In this document: in pieces, positions 32,685-41,197 of the stretch
Layout of the letters: each line of letters opens with the position of its first letter
Numbering within the stretch: position 1 is the stretch's first letter
Source of the DNA: Rhodoferax sp.
Lineage (GTDB): Bacteria > Pseudomonadota > Gammaproteobacteria > Burkholderiales > Burkholderiaceae_C
DNA: 44,016 nucleotides
Assembly (NCBI RefSeq): GCF_030697375.1
Contig: NZ_JAUYQD010000096.1
Location: 1 to 44,016, forward strand
Direction: 5' to 3'
Notes under the pieces: model-generated
What the model was told of the DNA's origin: nothing
The model's input: the letters and a program-made list of their open reading frames with translations, nothing else
The model's database searches: none
Position numbers and translations under genes: made by a program

Positions 32685-33328
32685 GCAAAAAACAATTGAT
32701 CAGCGCGGACGATGTACGCGCGGCGGCCAAACGGGGCGAACGGGTCCTGTACCTGCGCGACAAAACCACCATCGTCACGGCGCAAGCCGCCAGCACCGCC
32801 AAAGACCTGGGCGTGGCCCTGGCGCTGGGCGCCCCCCCGCCCCAGGCATCACCGTCCGAAGAACCCAAGGCACCCAGCACCCCTGCGGATGCCGTGGTGC
32901 GCCAGGCTCTGGCCGCCCAGATGGGGGGCGAGGTGCGCGAAGACCTGGTGGCCGAGGTGATGCGCCGCATGGCCCTGGAGCGCAGCGCTCCGGCGCAAGG
33001 CGGCGTGCGAAAAATCGCCTCCATTGCCGTGAACGCACCCGTGGGTGGCAGTGGGGTCCTGGCCAGCAAGCTGGACCTGGCCACCCTGGTGGCCGGCGAG
33101 GCCGTGCCCTGCGCGGCCGGTTTCATGGCCTGGGCCCAAAGCTTTGTGCCCTTCCAGCGTGACGGCGACGAAGTGCAGGTGGTGCTGGAAGGGGAGTTGC
33201 AGCTTCGCGCCGGCCCCCACACCGTCACCGCCGGGGTCGGCGATGTGGTGCTGATTCCCAAGGGGACGTCCCTGGAGATTGGCACAACCGCGTCGGTCCG
33301 GCTGTTCTACCTCAGTTACAAGGGATAA
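32681..33328 (+). CDS. eutQ: EutQ, cupin-fold acetate kinase-type protein
   Basis: 215 residues from the ATG at 32681. The first 60 residues (KKQLISADDVRAAAKRGERV) are typical of EutQ. After a low-complexity Ala/Pro linker comes a conserved cupin domain from about 115 (FVPFQRDGDEVQVVLEGELQ, then VGDVVLIPKGTSLEI). Acetate kinase activity is reported for Salmonella EutQ. It lies between eutP and eutD in the usual order of betaproteobacterial loci and is translationally coupled to eutP. Confidence 0.93.
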   Translation: MSKKQLISADDVRAAAKRGERVLYLRDKTTIVTAQAASTAKDLGVALALGAPPPQASPSEEPKAPSTPADAVVRQALAAQMGGEVREDLVAEVMRRMALERSAPAQGGVRKIASIAVNAPVGGSGVLASKLDLATLVAGEAVPCAAGFMAWAQSFVPFQRDGDEVQVVLEGELQLRAGPHTVTAGVGDVVLIPKGTSLEIGTTASVRLFYLSYKG

Positions 33329-33332
33329 GCCC

Positions 33333-34418
33333 ATGCACCTCATTGAATCCTGCCAGGCCTGGGCCCGCCAGCACCCGGCCCGCGTGGTGTTCCCCGATGC
33401 CCTAGACCACCGCGCCATCCAGGCCGCCGCTGAACTCCAGCAACGGGGCTGGGCCAAGCCGGTGCTGCTGGCCAACCCCTTTGCGCTGCGCGACCACTGC
33501 ATTGCACACGGCATTGACATGCCCGCCGTGGCCACGCTGGACCCCACCCTGTCGCCCCAGCTGGACCGCTATGCAGCGACGCTGCGCGCCAAACGCCCGG
33601 AGCTGTCGGAAGCAGCCGCACGCAAGCAGTTGCAAGACCCCTTGTGGTACGGCGCCATGATGCTGGTGCACGGGGATGCCGACTACTGCATTGCAGGCAA
33701 CCTGTCGGCCACCGCCTCGGTGCTGCGGGCGGCGCTGCGCGTGATCGGGCTGGCCGAGGGCACCAACACCCTGTCGTCCATGTTCTTCATGATCTCGGCG
33801 GACCAGTCCACCGTGCTGGGCTTTGGCGACTGCGGCGTGGTGCCCGAACCCACCAGCGAACAGCTGGCCGACATCGCCATCAACACGGCGGAAAATTTCC
33901 AGCGCGTCACAGCGCAGGCACCGCGCGTGGCCATGCTCTCGTTTTCCACCCAGGGCAGCGCCAAACACGCGGCCGCCGTGCATGTGAGCCAGGCCGCGCA
34001 GCTGGCGCACGCACGCCAACCCCAGTTGCTGCTGGACGGCGAGATGCAGTTTGATGCTGCCTTTGTGCCCCAGGTGGCCGCGCAAAAAGCGCCGGGCAGC
34101 GCCGTGGCGGGACAGGCCAATGTGTTCATTTTCCCCAGCCTGGCGGCCGGCAACATCGCCTACAAGATCACCGAACGGCTGGGCGGCTTCAAAGCCCTGG
34201 GACCCATGATCCAGGGCCTGCGCCTGCCCATGCACGACCTGTCGCGCGGCTGCAGCACGGCCGACATGGTCGAAGTGACCTTGCTGGCCATGAAGATGAA
34301 CCCCCTCCCAGCACAGCGCCCGTCCCCGGCGGGCCACCCCCTCACCCGCGCGACAGGGAGTCCGGCGAAGCCTCTGTCCGTAGCTAGTTCGCTCGCTTTT
34401 CAACACACAAGGAGATAG
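33333..34418 (+). CDS. eutD: EutD, phosphate acetyltransferase of the microcompartment
   Basis: 361 residues from the ATG at 33333. It converts acetyl-CoA and phosphate to acetyl phosphate and free CoA, recycling CoA in the lumen. Family motifs include RVVFPDALDHRAIQAA, NLSATASVLRAALRVIG, SSMFFMIS, and the C-terminal NIAYKITERLGGFKALGPMIQGLRLPMHDLSRGCS. The E. coli protein is 338 residues. Here about 25 residues (NPLPAQRPSPAGHPL and on) extend past the normal end ADMVEVTLLAM into what looks like spacer sequence, up to 3 bases before eutM. That tail is probably a recently extended reading frame. Confidence 0.92.
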   Translation: MHLIESCQAWARQHPARVVFPDALDHRAIQAAAELQQRGWAKPVLLANPFALRDHCIAHGIDMPAVATLDPTLSPQLDRYAATLRAKRPELSEAAARKQLQDPLWYGAMMLVHGDADYCIAGNLSATASVLRAALRVIGLAEGTNTLSSMFFMISADQSTVLGFGDCGVVPEPTSEQLADIAINTAENFQRVTAQAPRVAMLSFSTQGSAKHAAAVHVSQAAQLAHARQPQLLLDGEMQFDAAFVPQVAAQKAPGSAVAGQANVFIFPSLAAGNIAYKITERLGGFKALGPMIQGLRLPMHDLSRGCSTADMVEVTLLAMKMNPLPAQRPSPAGHPLTRATGSPAKPLSVASSLAFQHTRR

Positions 34419-34421
34419 GAA

Positions 34422-34712
34422 ATGGAAGCACTCGGCATGATCGAAACAAAGGGCCTGGTCGCACTGATCGAGGCCTCTGACGCCATGGTCAAAGCGGCCC
34501 GCGTCAAGCTGGTCGGATTCAAGCAGATCGGCGGCGGCCTGGTCACCGTCATGGTGCGCGGCGACGTGGCCGCCTGCAAGGCCGCCGTGGATGCCGGCGC
34601 GGCCGCCGCCCAGCGCCTGGGCGAGCTGGTGTCGGTACACGTCATCCCGCGCCCGCATTCGGACCTGGAGGAAATATTCCCCCTCAAGTCCAACGGCAGC
34701 CCTTTGGAATAA
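34422..34712 (+). CDS. eutM: EutM, major hexameric BMC shell protein
   Basis: 96 residues, a single canonical BMC domain (PduA/CcmK type): LGMIETKGLVALIEASDAMVKAA at the start, then VTVMVRGDVAACKAAVDAGA and HVIPRPHSDLE. It is the principal shell tile. The pore loop reads KQIGGG, the small polar type that passes ethanolamine and acetaldehyde-size metabolites. AAGGAGAT at 34410-34417 gives the best ribosome binding site in the operon, which fits a highly produced protein. Confidence 0.96.
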   Translation: MEALGMIETKGLVALIEASDAMVKAARVKLVGFKQIGGGLVTVMVRGDVAACKAAVDAGAAAAQRLGELVSVHVIPRPHSDLEEIFPLKSNGSPLE

Positions 34713-34739
34713 GCCCAGCGCTGCAAGACGGAGCCCCCC

Positions 34740-35024
34740 ATGCAACTCGGAATCGTGGTCGGACAGGTGGTCTCCACCGTCAAATGCGCGGGGCTGGGCA
34801 GAGACAGCCTGCTCCTGGTGGAGTTTGTCGATGCCCAAGGCAACTCCATGGGCCCACCCCAGGTGGCCGCCGACGGCATTGGTGCGGGCAATGGCGAGTG
34901 GGTTCTGCTGGTGGGCGGCAGTTCGGCCCGCAAAGTCAGCGGTGGCGAGCTGCCGGTGGACCTGTGCGTGATCGGCATCGTGGACCAGGTCGTGCGTGAC
35001 AACCGCGTGACCTATCGCAAATAA
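34740..35024 (+). CDS. eutN: EutN, BMC pentamer vertex protein
   Basis: 94 residues of the EutN/CcmL family: MQLGIVVGQVVSTVKCAGL, then LLLVEFVDAQG and GEWVLLVGGSSARKV. These proteins form pentamers that cap the twelve shell vertices. Length and motifs agree with E. coli EutN (95 residues). It lies 27 bases after eutM and 21 bases before the eutE start. Confidence 0.95.
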   Translation: MQLGIVVGQVVSTVKCAGLGRDSLLLVEFVDAQGNSMGPPQVAADGIGAGNGEWVLLVGGSSARKVSGGELPVDLCVIGIVDQVVRDNRVTYRK

Positions 35025-35045
35025 AAAAATCTCAAAGGTTTGACA

Positions 35046-36494
35046 GTGAACATCCCCAACGCAGACATAGAACGGATTGTCAAAGCCGTGGTGCAGTCCA
35101 TGGAACGCCAGCCCCGCCCACCCGCCGCATCCGCACCCACCCCCGTGGCACCGGCGGTGGGCACGGCAGCCTTGCCGGCCGGTGTGTTCGCATCGCTGGA
35201 CGATGCGGTGGGAGAAGCCGACCAGGCGCAACGCAAGCTGCGCAGCGTGGCCATGCGCCAGACGGCGGTGGCCGCCATCCGCAAGGTGGGTGAGCAATAC
35301 GCCCAGGAGCTGGCCGAAATGGCGGTGGCCGAGACCAAGATGGGCCGGGTGGCCGACAAGTACCTGAAAAATGTGTCGCAAGCCCGGCACACCCCCGGTG
35401 TGGAATGCCTGAGTCCCACGGTGGTTTCCGGCGACCGCGGGCTGACCCTGATCGAAAACGCCGCCTGGGGCGTGATCGCCTCCGTCACGCCCTCGACCAA
35501 CCCGGCCGCCACCGTCATCAACAACGCCATCAGCATGGTTGCGGCGGGCAATTCGGTGGTGTTTGCCCCGCACCCGGCAGCCAAGGGCGTGTCCCAGCGC
35601 ACCGTCACCCTGATCAACGAGGCCGTGCTGGCCGCAGGCGGTCCGGCCAACCTGGTCACCACGGTGCACCAGCCCAATATCGAGACCGCGCAGCGCCTGT
35701 TTCGCTACCCCGGCATCCAGCTGTTGTCCGTGACCGGGGGCGAGGCGGTGGTGAACGAGGCCCGCAAACACACCGACAAACGACTGATCGCCGCCGGTGC
35801 GGGCAACCCGCCGGTGGTGGTGGACGAAACCGCCGACCTGGCCCGCGCCGGGCGCGACATTGTGTGGGGCGCCTCGTTTGACAACAACCTGATCTGCGCC
35901 GACGAAAAAGAGGTCATTGTGGTGGCCTCGGTGGCCGACCGGCTCAAGGACGAGATGAAGAAACACAAGGCCGTGGAGCTCACGGCCGAGCAGGCGAAAC
36001 GGCTGGTCGAGATCGTGCTGACCCAGGTGGACGCCAAGGGCTTTGGCAGCGTGAGCCGCGACTGGGTCGGGCGCGACGCGGCCAAGATCGCCGCGCAGAT
36101 TGGCCTGGACGTGCCCGCCGACACCCGCTTGCTGTTTGTCGAGACCGGCCCCGAGCATCCCTTTGCCGTGACCGAGCTGATGATGCCCCTGCTGCCCATC
36201 ATCCGCGTGGACAACGTGGACGAGGCGATCCGGTTGGCGGTCCAGCTCGAAGGCGGCCACAAACACACGGCCGCCATGCACTCGCGCAACCTGGACAACC
36301 TGCACCGCATGGCCAATGAGATCAACACCAGCATCTTCGTGAAGAACGGGCCCTGCCTGGCCGGTTTGGGCTTTGGCGGCGAGGGCTGGACCAGCATGAC
36401 CATCACCACCCCCACGGGCGAGGGCGTGACCTCGGCACGCACCTTTGTGCGGCTGCGCCGCTGCGTGATGGTCGACCACTTCCGCATCGTCTGA
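35046..36494 (+). CDS. eutE: EutE, acetaldehyde dehydrogenase (CoA-acylating)
   Basis: 482 residues from the GTG at 35046, which is 7 bases after AAAGG; the TTG at 35040 has too little spacing. It oxidises acetaldehyde with CoA and NAD+ to acetyl-CoA and NADH. The N-terminal NIPNADIERIVKAVVQSME is an amphipathic helix like the encapsulation peptides that target EutE into the shell, followed by an Ala/Pro linker (residues 22-45). The catalytic cysteine is C284 in NNLICADE. ASVTPSTNPAAT and GAGNPPVVVDE are further aldehyde-dehydrogenase blocks. Confidence 0.95.
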   Translation: MNIPNADIERIVKAVVQSMERQPRPPAASAPTPVAPAVGTAALPAGVFASLDDAVGEADQAQRKLRSVAMRQTAVAAIRKVGEQYAQELAEMAVAETKMGRVADKYLKNVSQARHTPGVECLSPTVVSGDRGLTLIENAAWGVIASVTPSTNPAATVINNAISMVAAGNSVVFAPHPAAKGVSQRTVTLINEAVLAAGGPANLVTTVHQPNIETAQRLFRYPGIQLLSVTGGEAVVNEARKHTDKRLIAAGAGNPPVVVDETADLARAGRDIVWGASFDNNLICADEKEVIVVASVADRLKDEMKKHKAVELTAEQAKRLVEIVLTQVDAKGFGSVSRDWVGRDAAKIAAQIGLDVPADTRLLFVETGPEHPFAVTELMMPLLPIIRVDNVDEAIRLAVQLEGGHKHTAAMHSRNLDNLHRMANEINTSIFVKNGPCLAGLGFGGEGWTSMTITTPTGEGVTSARTFVRLRRCVMVDHFRIV

Positions 36495-36499
36495 GCGCC

Positions 36500-38005
36500 A
36501 TGGGCTGCGTCGCGTGTCGGTCCCACTGCGAAGACTGCTCGGACAACGGTCTGAGTTTTGGCGGGCGTGCCCGGCGAACGCCTGCGCGCCGCTTGCACAG
36601 CATCGGGATTGACCTGGGCACCACCACCTCGCAGGTGATTTTTTCGGCGCTGGAAATCATCAACACGGCGGGCCCGACCAGCGTGCCGCACTACGAGTTT
36701 TCCAAACGGGAAATTCTGTACGTCAGCCCGGTGCTGTTCACCCCGTTCAACGACCAGGGCCAGGTGGACATTGCTGTTCTGGACGACTTCATCCGCCAGC
36801 AATACCGGCTGGCCGGACTGGAGGTGCAGGCGGTGGAATCCGGCGCGGTGATCATCACCGGCGAGACCTCCAAGGTCCGCAATGCGCGGGAAGCCGTGAT
36901 GGTGCTGGCCGAGGGCCTGGGGGATTTTGTGGTGGCCACGGCGGGGCCGCACCTGGAATCGGTGATTGCAGGGCGGGGCTCCGGCGCTGCCGAATACTCC
37001 GAGAAAAACATGGCGCGTGTGCTCAACATCGATGTGGGTGGCGGCACCTCCAACTATGCGGTGTTTGAGAGCGGGCGTCTGGTGGACACCGCCTGCCTGA
37101 ACGTGGGCGGGCACCTGGTGCAAACCCGGACGGACGGGCGCGTCACCGTGGTGCATCCCCCGGCCGCACGGGTCTTGCGTGCACTGTTCCAGGACGCCAC
37201 CGCGCCGGAACAACTGGGCGCGCAGCAGCTCCAGCGCGTGGCCGAGCGCATGGCGCAGCTCATTGTCGAACTCATCGAAGCCCAGCCTTCCGCACTGGCA
37301 GAGCAGCTGCTGATGACCGCGCCTTTGCGTACGGCCTACCGTTTTGACGCCATCTTCATCTCGGGGGGGGTGGGCGAATGCATGGTGCGCCCTTCCACGG
37401 AATCGCCCTACCGCTTCGGCGACATCGGCCCGGTGCTGGCACTGGCGCTGCGGCAATTGCTGGAGGCGAAAGCCCTGCCGGTGCGCGAACCCGCCCAGAC
37501 CCTGCGCGCCACGGTGATCGGCGCGGGGGCGCACACCCTCACCCTGTCGGGCAGCACGGTCTGGAACAAATACCAGGGCCCGGTGCTGCGCAATGTGCCG
37601 GTGGTGCACCCGCGCATGGCGTGGCGGGCCTACCGCCCCGGCGCGCTGGTCAGCGCCTGGCAAGACGCCGTGCAAAGCCACGACCTGGACGCCGGAACCG
37701 ACCTGTACGCACTGGCGCTGCCCCCGGACATTCCGCTGACATGCCAGACGGTGTGGCAGGTGGCGCTGGAGCTGCAGGCCTTTTCCCGCAGCCACGCCGG
37801 CAGCGCACAGCCGCTGATCGCCGTCACCGCGCAGGATGTGGGCAAGGCCATCGGCATGGAGCTGTTCCGCCTGATCCCCGGCCGCTCCTTGCTGGTGCTG
37901 GACGAAGTGCATACCCGCGAGGGCGACTACCTTGACATCGGCAAGAGCTATTTCAACGGCGGGACTATTCCCATCACCGTCAAGTCGCTTGCTTTTCCCC
38001 ATTGA
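36500..38005 (+). CDS. eutA: EutA, ethanolamine ammonia-lyase reactivase
   Basis: 501 residues. The actin/Hsp70-like ATPase fold begins at about residue 34 (SIGIDLGTTTSQVIFSALEI) and includes NIDVGGGTSNYAVFESG and FISGGVGECM. EutA frees damaged cobalamin from EutBC and reloads adenosylcobalamin using ATP. The first 33 residues are unlike enterobacterial EutA and carry C3, C6, C10 and C13 with a histidine at 9, a potential metal-binding finger. No other start codon fits between this ATG and the ATPase core, so the extension seems real. It lies 5 bases after eutE. Confidence 0.93.
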   Translation: MGCVACRSHCEDCSDNGLSFGGRARRTPARRLHSIGIDLGTTTSQVIFSALEIINTAGPTSVPHYEFSKREILYVSPVLFTPFNDQGQVDIAVLDDFIRQQYRLAGLEVQAVESGAVIITGETSKVRNAREAVMVLAEGLGDFVVATAGPHLESVIAGRGSGAAEYSEKNMARVLNIDVGGGTSNYAVFESGRLVDTACLNVGGHLVQTRTDGRVTVVHPPAARVLRALFQDATAPEQLGAQQLQRVAERMAQLIVELIEAQPSALAEQLLMTAPLRTAYRFDAIFISGGVGECMVRPSTESPYRFGDIGPVLALALRQLLEAKALPVREPAQTLRATVIGAGAHTLTLSGSTVWNKYQGPVLRNVPVVHPRMAWRAYRPGALVSAWQDAVQSHDLDAGTDLYALALPPDIPLTCQTVWQVALELQAFSRSHAGSAQPLIAVTAQDVGKAIGMELFRLIPGRSLLVLDEVHTREGDYLDIGKSYFNGGTIPITVKSLAFPH

Positions 38006-38018
38006 TGGATTTCCCCTG

Positions 38019-39383
38019 ATGCGACTTTCCACCCAACTCTTCGGGCAGCACTATGCCTTCAAGACCATCACCGAGGTGCTGGCCAAGGCCAACGAGGCGC
38101 GCTCGGGCGACCGGCTGGCGGGCGTGGCCGCGCAGGACGCGCGGGAACGCGTGGCGGCCAAGCAGGTGCTCTCGGAGATGCGCTTGAGCGAGCTGCGCAA
38201 CCACCCGGTGATTCCCTACGAGGACGACTGCGTCACGCGGCTGATCCAGGACGGTGTCAATGAAGCCGCCTACCGCCGCATCCAGCACTGGAGCGTGGGC
38301 GAACTGCGCGAACACCTGCTGGGCGACGATGCCACCCCGCAAGAGCTGGAGACTTTGCGCAAGGGGCTGACCTCGGAAATGGTGGCCGCCGTGGCCAAAA
38401 TTTGCTCCAATGGCGACCTGATCTACGGCGCCAAGAAGCTGCCGGTGGTCAAACGGGCCAACACCACCCTGGGGCTGCCGGGGCGTTTCGGCTGCCGTTT
38501 GCAGCCCAACGACACGCGTGACGATGCGCGCAGCATCGCGGCGCAGATTTTTGAGGGCCTCTCTTACGGGGCCGGTGACGCTCTGATCGGGGTCAACCCG
38601 GTGACCGACAACGTGGACTCGGCCACGCGCACCCTGAACCAGATCTACGAGGTGATCGACAAGTTCAAGATCCCGACCCAAGGCTGCGTGCTGGCCCACA
38701 TCAGCACGCAAATGGAAGCCGTGCGCAAGGGAGCGCCCATCGGGCTGCTGTTCCAGAGCATCTGCGGCAGCGAAAAGGGGCTCAAGGAATTCGGCATCTC
38801 GCTGGAGATGCTGGACGAAGCCGCCGAAGTGGGGCGCCAGTATTCCCATGTGGCCGGCGACAATTGCCTGTACTTTGAAACCGGCCAGGGCTCGGCCCTC
38901 TCGGCCAATGCCCACCACGGCGCCGACCAGGTGACCATGGAGGCGCGCAACTACGGTCTGGCGCGGCACTACGACCCCTTCATTGTCAACACGGTGGTGG
39001 GCTTCATCGGGCCGGAGTACCTCTACAACAGCCGCGAAATTCAGCGCGCCGGGCTGGAGGACCATTTCATGGGCAAGCTCTCGGGGCTGTCCATGGGCTG
39101 TGATTGCTGCTACACCAACCACGCCGACGCCGACCAGAATTCCAACGAAAACCTGGCCATGCTGCTGGCCGCAGCGGGTTGCAATTTCGTCATTGCCATG
39201 GCCATGGGCGACGACATCATGCTCAACTACCAGACCCTGGCCTTCCACGACATCGCCACGGTGCGCCAGACCTTGGGGCTGCGGCCCGCACCCGAGTTTG
39301 AACGCTGGATGGAAACCATGGGCCTGATGTCCGAGGGGCGGCTGACCCGCGCGGCCGGCGACCCTTCCTTTTTCTTCGGATGA
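38019..39383 (+). CDS. eutB: EutB, ethanolamine ammonia-lyase large subunit
   Basis: 454 residues from the ATG at 38019; E. coli EutB has 453. With EutC and adenosylcobalamin it splits ethanolamine into acetaldehyde and ammonia by radical chemistry. The substrate-binding residues known from the E. coli/Salmonella enzyme occur at the same numbers: R160 and Q162 in CRLQPNDTRD, N193 in GVNPVTDNVD, E287 in YFETGQ and D362 in SMGCDCC. The enzyme should be fully active. It starts 13 bases after eutA and overlaps eutC by 4 bases (ATGA). Confidence 0.97.
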   Translation: MRLSTQLFGQHYAFKTITEVLAKANEARSGDRLAGVAAQDARERVAAKQVLSEMRLSELRNHPVIPYEDDCVTRLIQDGVNEAAYRRIQHWSVGELREHLLGDDATPQELETLRKGLTSEMVAAVAKICSNGDLIYGAKKLPVVKRANTTLGLPGRFGCRLQPNDTRDDARSIAAQIFEGLSYGAGDALIGVNPVTDNVDSATRTLNQIYEVIDKFKIPTQGCVLAHISTQMEAVRKGAPIGLLFQSICGSEKGLKEFGISLEMLDEAAEVGRQYSHVAGDNCLYFETGQGSALSANAHHGADQVTMEARNYGLARHYDPFIVNTVVGFIGPEYLYNSREIQRAGLEDHFMGKLSGLSMGCDCCYTNHADADQNSNENLAMLLAAAGCNFVIAMAMGDDIMLNYQTLAFHDIATVRQTLGLRPAPEFERWMETMGLMSEGRLTRAAGDPSFFFG

Positions 39384-40258
39384 GCACGCCCATGACCGAA
39401 ACCGACATCGCCCACATCGTACAAACCGTGCTGCGGGAGCTGCAGGCCCAAGAGGCCCCCGCCACCGTGGAGCCCGACGCACCAGCTTGGCTGGATTTGG
39501 GCAGCGAAGCGGCCCGCAAGCTGGTGGGGGTGCGCCACCCCAAAAGCGCCGAGGTGGTGGACTCGCTGAAGCAAAGCACCCGCGCCCGCGTGTGTGCGGG
39601 CCGCGCCGGTCCCCGGCCGCGCACGCAGGCGCTGCTGCGCTTTCTGGCCGACCACTCCCGCTCCAAGGACACGGTGTTGAGCGAGATTTCCCCCGAATGG
39701 GTGGAGCGCGCCGGGCTGTTCGAGGTGCAGACCCAGGTGGTGGAGAAAGACCAGTACCTGACCCGCCCCGACCTGGGTCGGGTACTCTCGCCGGCGGGTG
39801 TGCAGACCGTGCTGTCGCGCTGCAAAAAGTCTCCCGACGTGCAGGTGGTGGTTTCCGATGGCCTGTCCACCGAGGCCACCACCGCCAATTTTGAGGACAT
39901 CGTGCCCCCCCTGCTGCGCGGCCTGGAGAGCATGCAGCTCAGTGTCGGCACCCCGTTTTTTGTGCGTTGCGGCCGCGTGAAGGTGGAAGACCAGATTGGT
40001 GAGTTGCTGGACCCCAAGGTGGTCATTCTGTTGATTGGCGAACGCCCCGGGCTGGGGCAGTCCGAGAGCCTGTCCTGCTACATGGTCTACAAGCCCACCC
40101 GCGCAACGGTGGAGGCCGACCGCACCTGCATCTCCAACATCCACCGCCAGGGCACCCCGCCGGTGGAGGCGGCGGCGGTGATCGTGGAACTGGCCGCACG
40201 CATGATCCAGGAGCAGGCCAGCGGCATCGCCCTGGTCAAGAAAATGGCGGGGGCCTGA
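39380..40258 (+). CDS. eutC: EutC, ethanolamine ammonia-lyase small subunit
   Basis: 292 residues. The N-terminal TETDIAHIVQTVLRELQAQ is an amphipathic helix like the one that brings EutBC into the shell. The body contains ARVCAGRAGPRPRTQALLRFLADHSRSKD, VVVSDGLSTEA and IGERPGLGQSESLSCYMVY, which form the adenosylcobalamin-binding half with EutB. Length matches the family (295 in E. coli). It is coupled to eutB by a 4-base overlap and to eutL by a 2-base gap. Confidence 0.96.
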   Translation: MSTPMTETDIAHIVQTVLRELQAQEAPATVEPDAPAWLDLGSEAARKLVGVRHPKSAEVVDSLKQSTRARVCAGRAGPRPRTQALLRFLADHSRSKDTVLSEISPEWVERAGLFEVQTQVVEKDQYLTRPDLGRVLSPAGVQTVLSRCKKSPDVQVVVSDGLSTEATTANFEDIVPPLLRGLESMQLSVGTPFFVRCGRVKVEDQIGELLDPKVVILLIGERPGLGQSESLSCYMVYKPTRATVEADRTCISNIHRQGTPPVEAAAVIVELAARMIQEQASGIALVKKMAGA

Positions 40259-40260
40259 GC

Positions 40261-40917
40261 ATGGCCGCCCTCGAACGTATTGCGGCTCGGGTGTGCGCGG
40301 CGCGGCTCATTGCCGCCGTGCAGCCCGACTTCAAAGCGGAGTTGGGCCTGGACGACGCCGACTTCAGCCTGGGCCTGTTCAGCGCCGACTCCGATGACGT
40401 GGCCTACATCGCCGCCGACGAGGCCACCAAACAGGCGCAGGTGCGGGTGGTGTTTGGCAGCTCCCTGTACGCGGGCGCGGCCCATGGCCCCTCCAGCACC
40501 GCCGGGGAAGTGCTGCTGATGCTGGCGGGCCCGTCGCCCGCCGAAGTGCGCGCGGGCCTGGACGCCGCCTTGGCCCAAGTCGGGCAGGGCGCTGCATTCC
40601 AGTGGGCGAATGCCGAGCACACGGTGGCTTTTCTGGCGCACCTGGTGTCGCGCTGCGGCAGCTACCTGGCGGGCGTGGCCGGGGTGCGCGAGGGCGACGC
40701 ACTGGCGTATTTGGTGGCGCCGCCGCTGGAAGCGGCCGTGGGCATTGACGCGGCGCTCAAGGCCGCCGAGGTCCGCCTGGCGGGCTATGTGCGCCCCCCG
40801 TCGCCCACCAACTATTCGGGCGCCTATTTGCAAGGCTCGCAGGCGGCCTGTGCCGCCGCCTGCGCGGCCTTTGCCGCGGCGGTGTGCGACATCGCCAGCC
40901 ACCCGCTGCGTTACTGA
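40261..40917 (+). CDS. eutL: EutL, tandem-BMC trimeric shell protein
   Basis: 218 residues with two fused permuted BMC domains. It forms pseudo-hexameric trimers with a central pore that can be gated. Family blocks are LGLDDADFSLGLFSADSDDVAYIAADEATK, VVFGSSLYAGA and GSYLAGVAGVREGDALAYLVAPP. E. coli EutL has 219 residues. The paired cysteines late in the protein (AACAAACAAF, VCDIASHP) are in family-typical positions. It lies 1 base before the next small shell gene. Confidence 0.95.
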   Translation: MAALERIAARVCAARLIAAVQPDFKAELGLDDADFSLGLFSADSDDVAYIAADEATKQAQVRVVFGSSLYAGAAHGPSSTAGEVLLMLAGPSPAEVRAGLDAALAQVGQGAAFQWANAEHTVAFLAHLVSRCGSYLAGVAGVREGDALAYLVAPPLEAAVGIDAALKAAEVRLAGYVRPPSPTNYSGAYLQGSQAACAAACAAFAAAVCDIASHPLRY

Positions 40918-40918
40918 C

Positions 40919-41197
40919 ATGGCCGACAACGCCTACGGATTCCTCGAAGTCAAGGGCCTGGTCACCGCCGTGGTGGCCGGAGACGCCATGGTGAAAAGCG
41001 CCTATGTACGGCTGCTGGCGCAGATCCAGACCCACCCCGGCCTGATCACCCTGGTGGTGGCCGGCGATATCGGCGCCTGCAGCGCGGCCGTGGAAGCCGG
41101 GCGGGCGGCGGCACTGGGCGTGGGCGAGGTGGTCAGTGACAAGGTGATGGGTCGGCCCGACCCGGAGATTGACCTGTTTTTTAGAGCAACAACATGA
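40919..41197 (+). CDS. Single-domain BMC shell protein, EutK-position paralogue
   Basis: 92 residues from the ATG at 40919: one BMC domain (YGFLEVKGLVTAVVAGDAMVKSAYVRLL, ITLVVAGDIGACSAAVEAG, VVSDKVMGRPDPEIDLFF). It stands where enterics have eutK, directly after eutL. It lacks the C-terminal helix-turn-helix-like domain of EutK, so it resembles a second EutM/PduA-type tile. The pore loop differs from EutM (QIQTHPG instead of KQIGGG), which suggests another permeability. The stop overlaps the start of the pduS homologue by 4 bases. Confidence 0.85.
   Translation: MADNAYGFLEVKGLVTAVVAGDAMVKSAYVRLLAQIQTHPGLITLVVAGDIGACSAAVEAGRAAALGVGEVVSDKVMGRPDPEIDLFFRATT

Noticed and set aside
35040..35045. 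TTG start for eutE
   Set aside because: It lies one base after the AAAGG ribosome binding site; the GTG at 35046 has correct spacing and gives the family N-terminus.
33402..36479. A 1025-codon open frame on the minus strand
   Set aside because: It is antisense to eutD, eutM, eutN and eutE, which are clear genes. It has a His/Gly/Gln-rich composition typical of frames opposite high-GC3 codons and no domain.
35705..38032. A 775-codon minus-strand open frame
   Set aside because: Antisense to eutE and eutA; composition is an artefact of high G+C and no ribosome binding site or known motif was seen.
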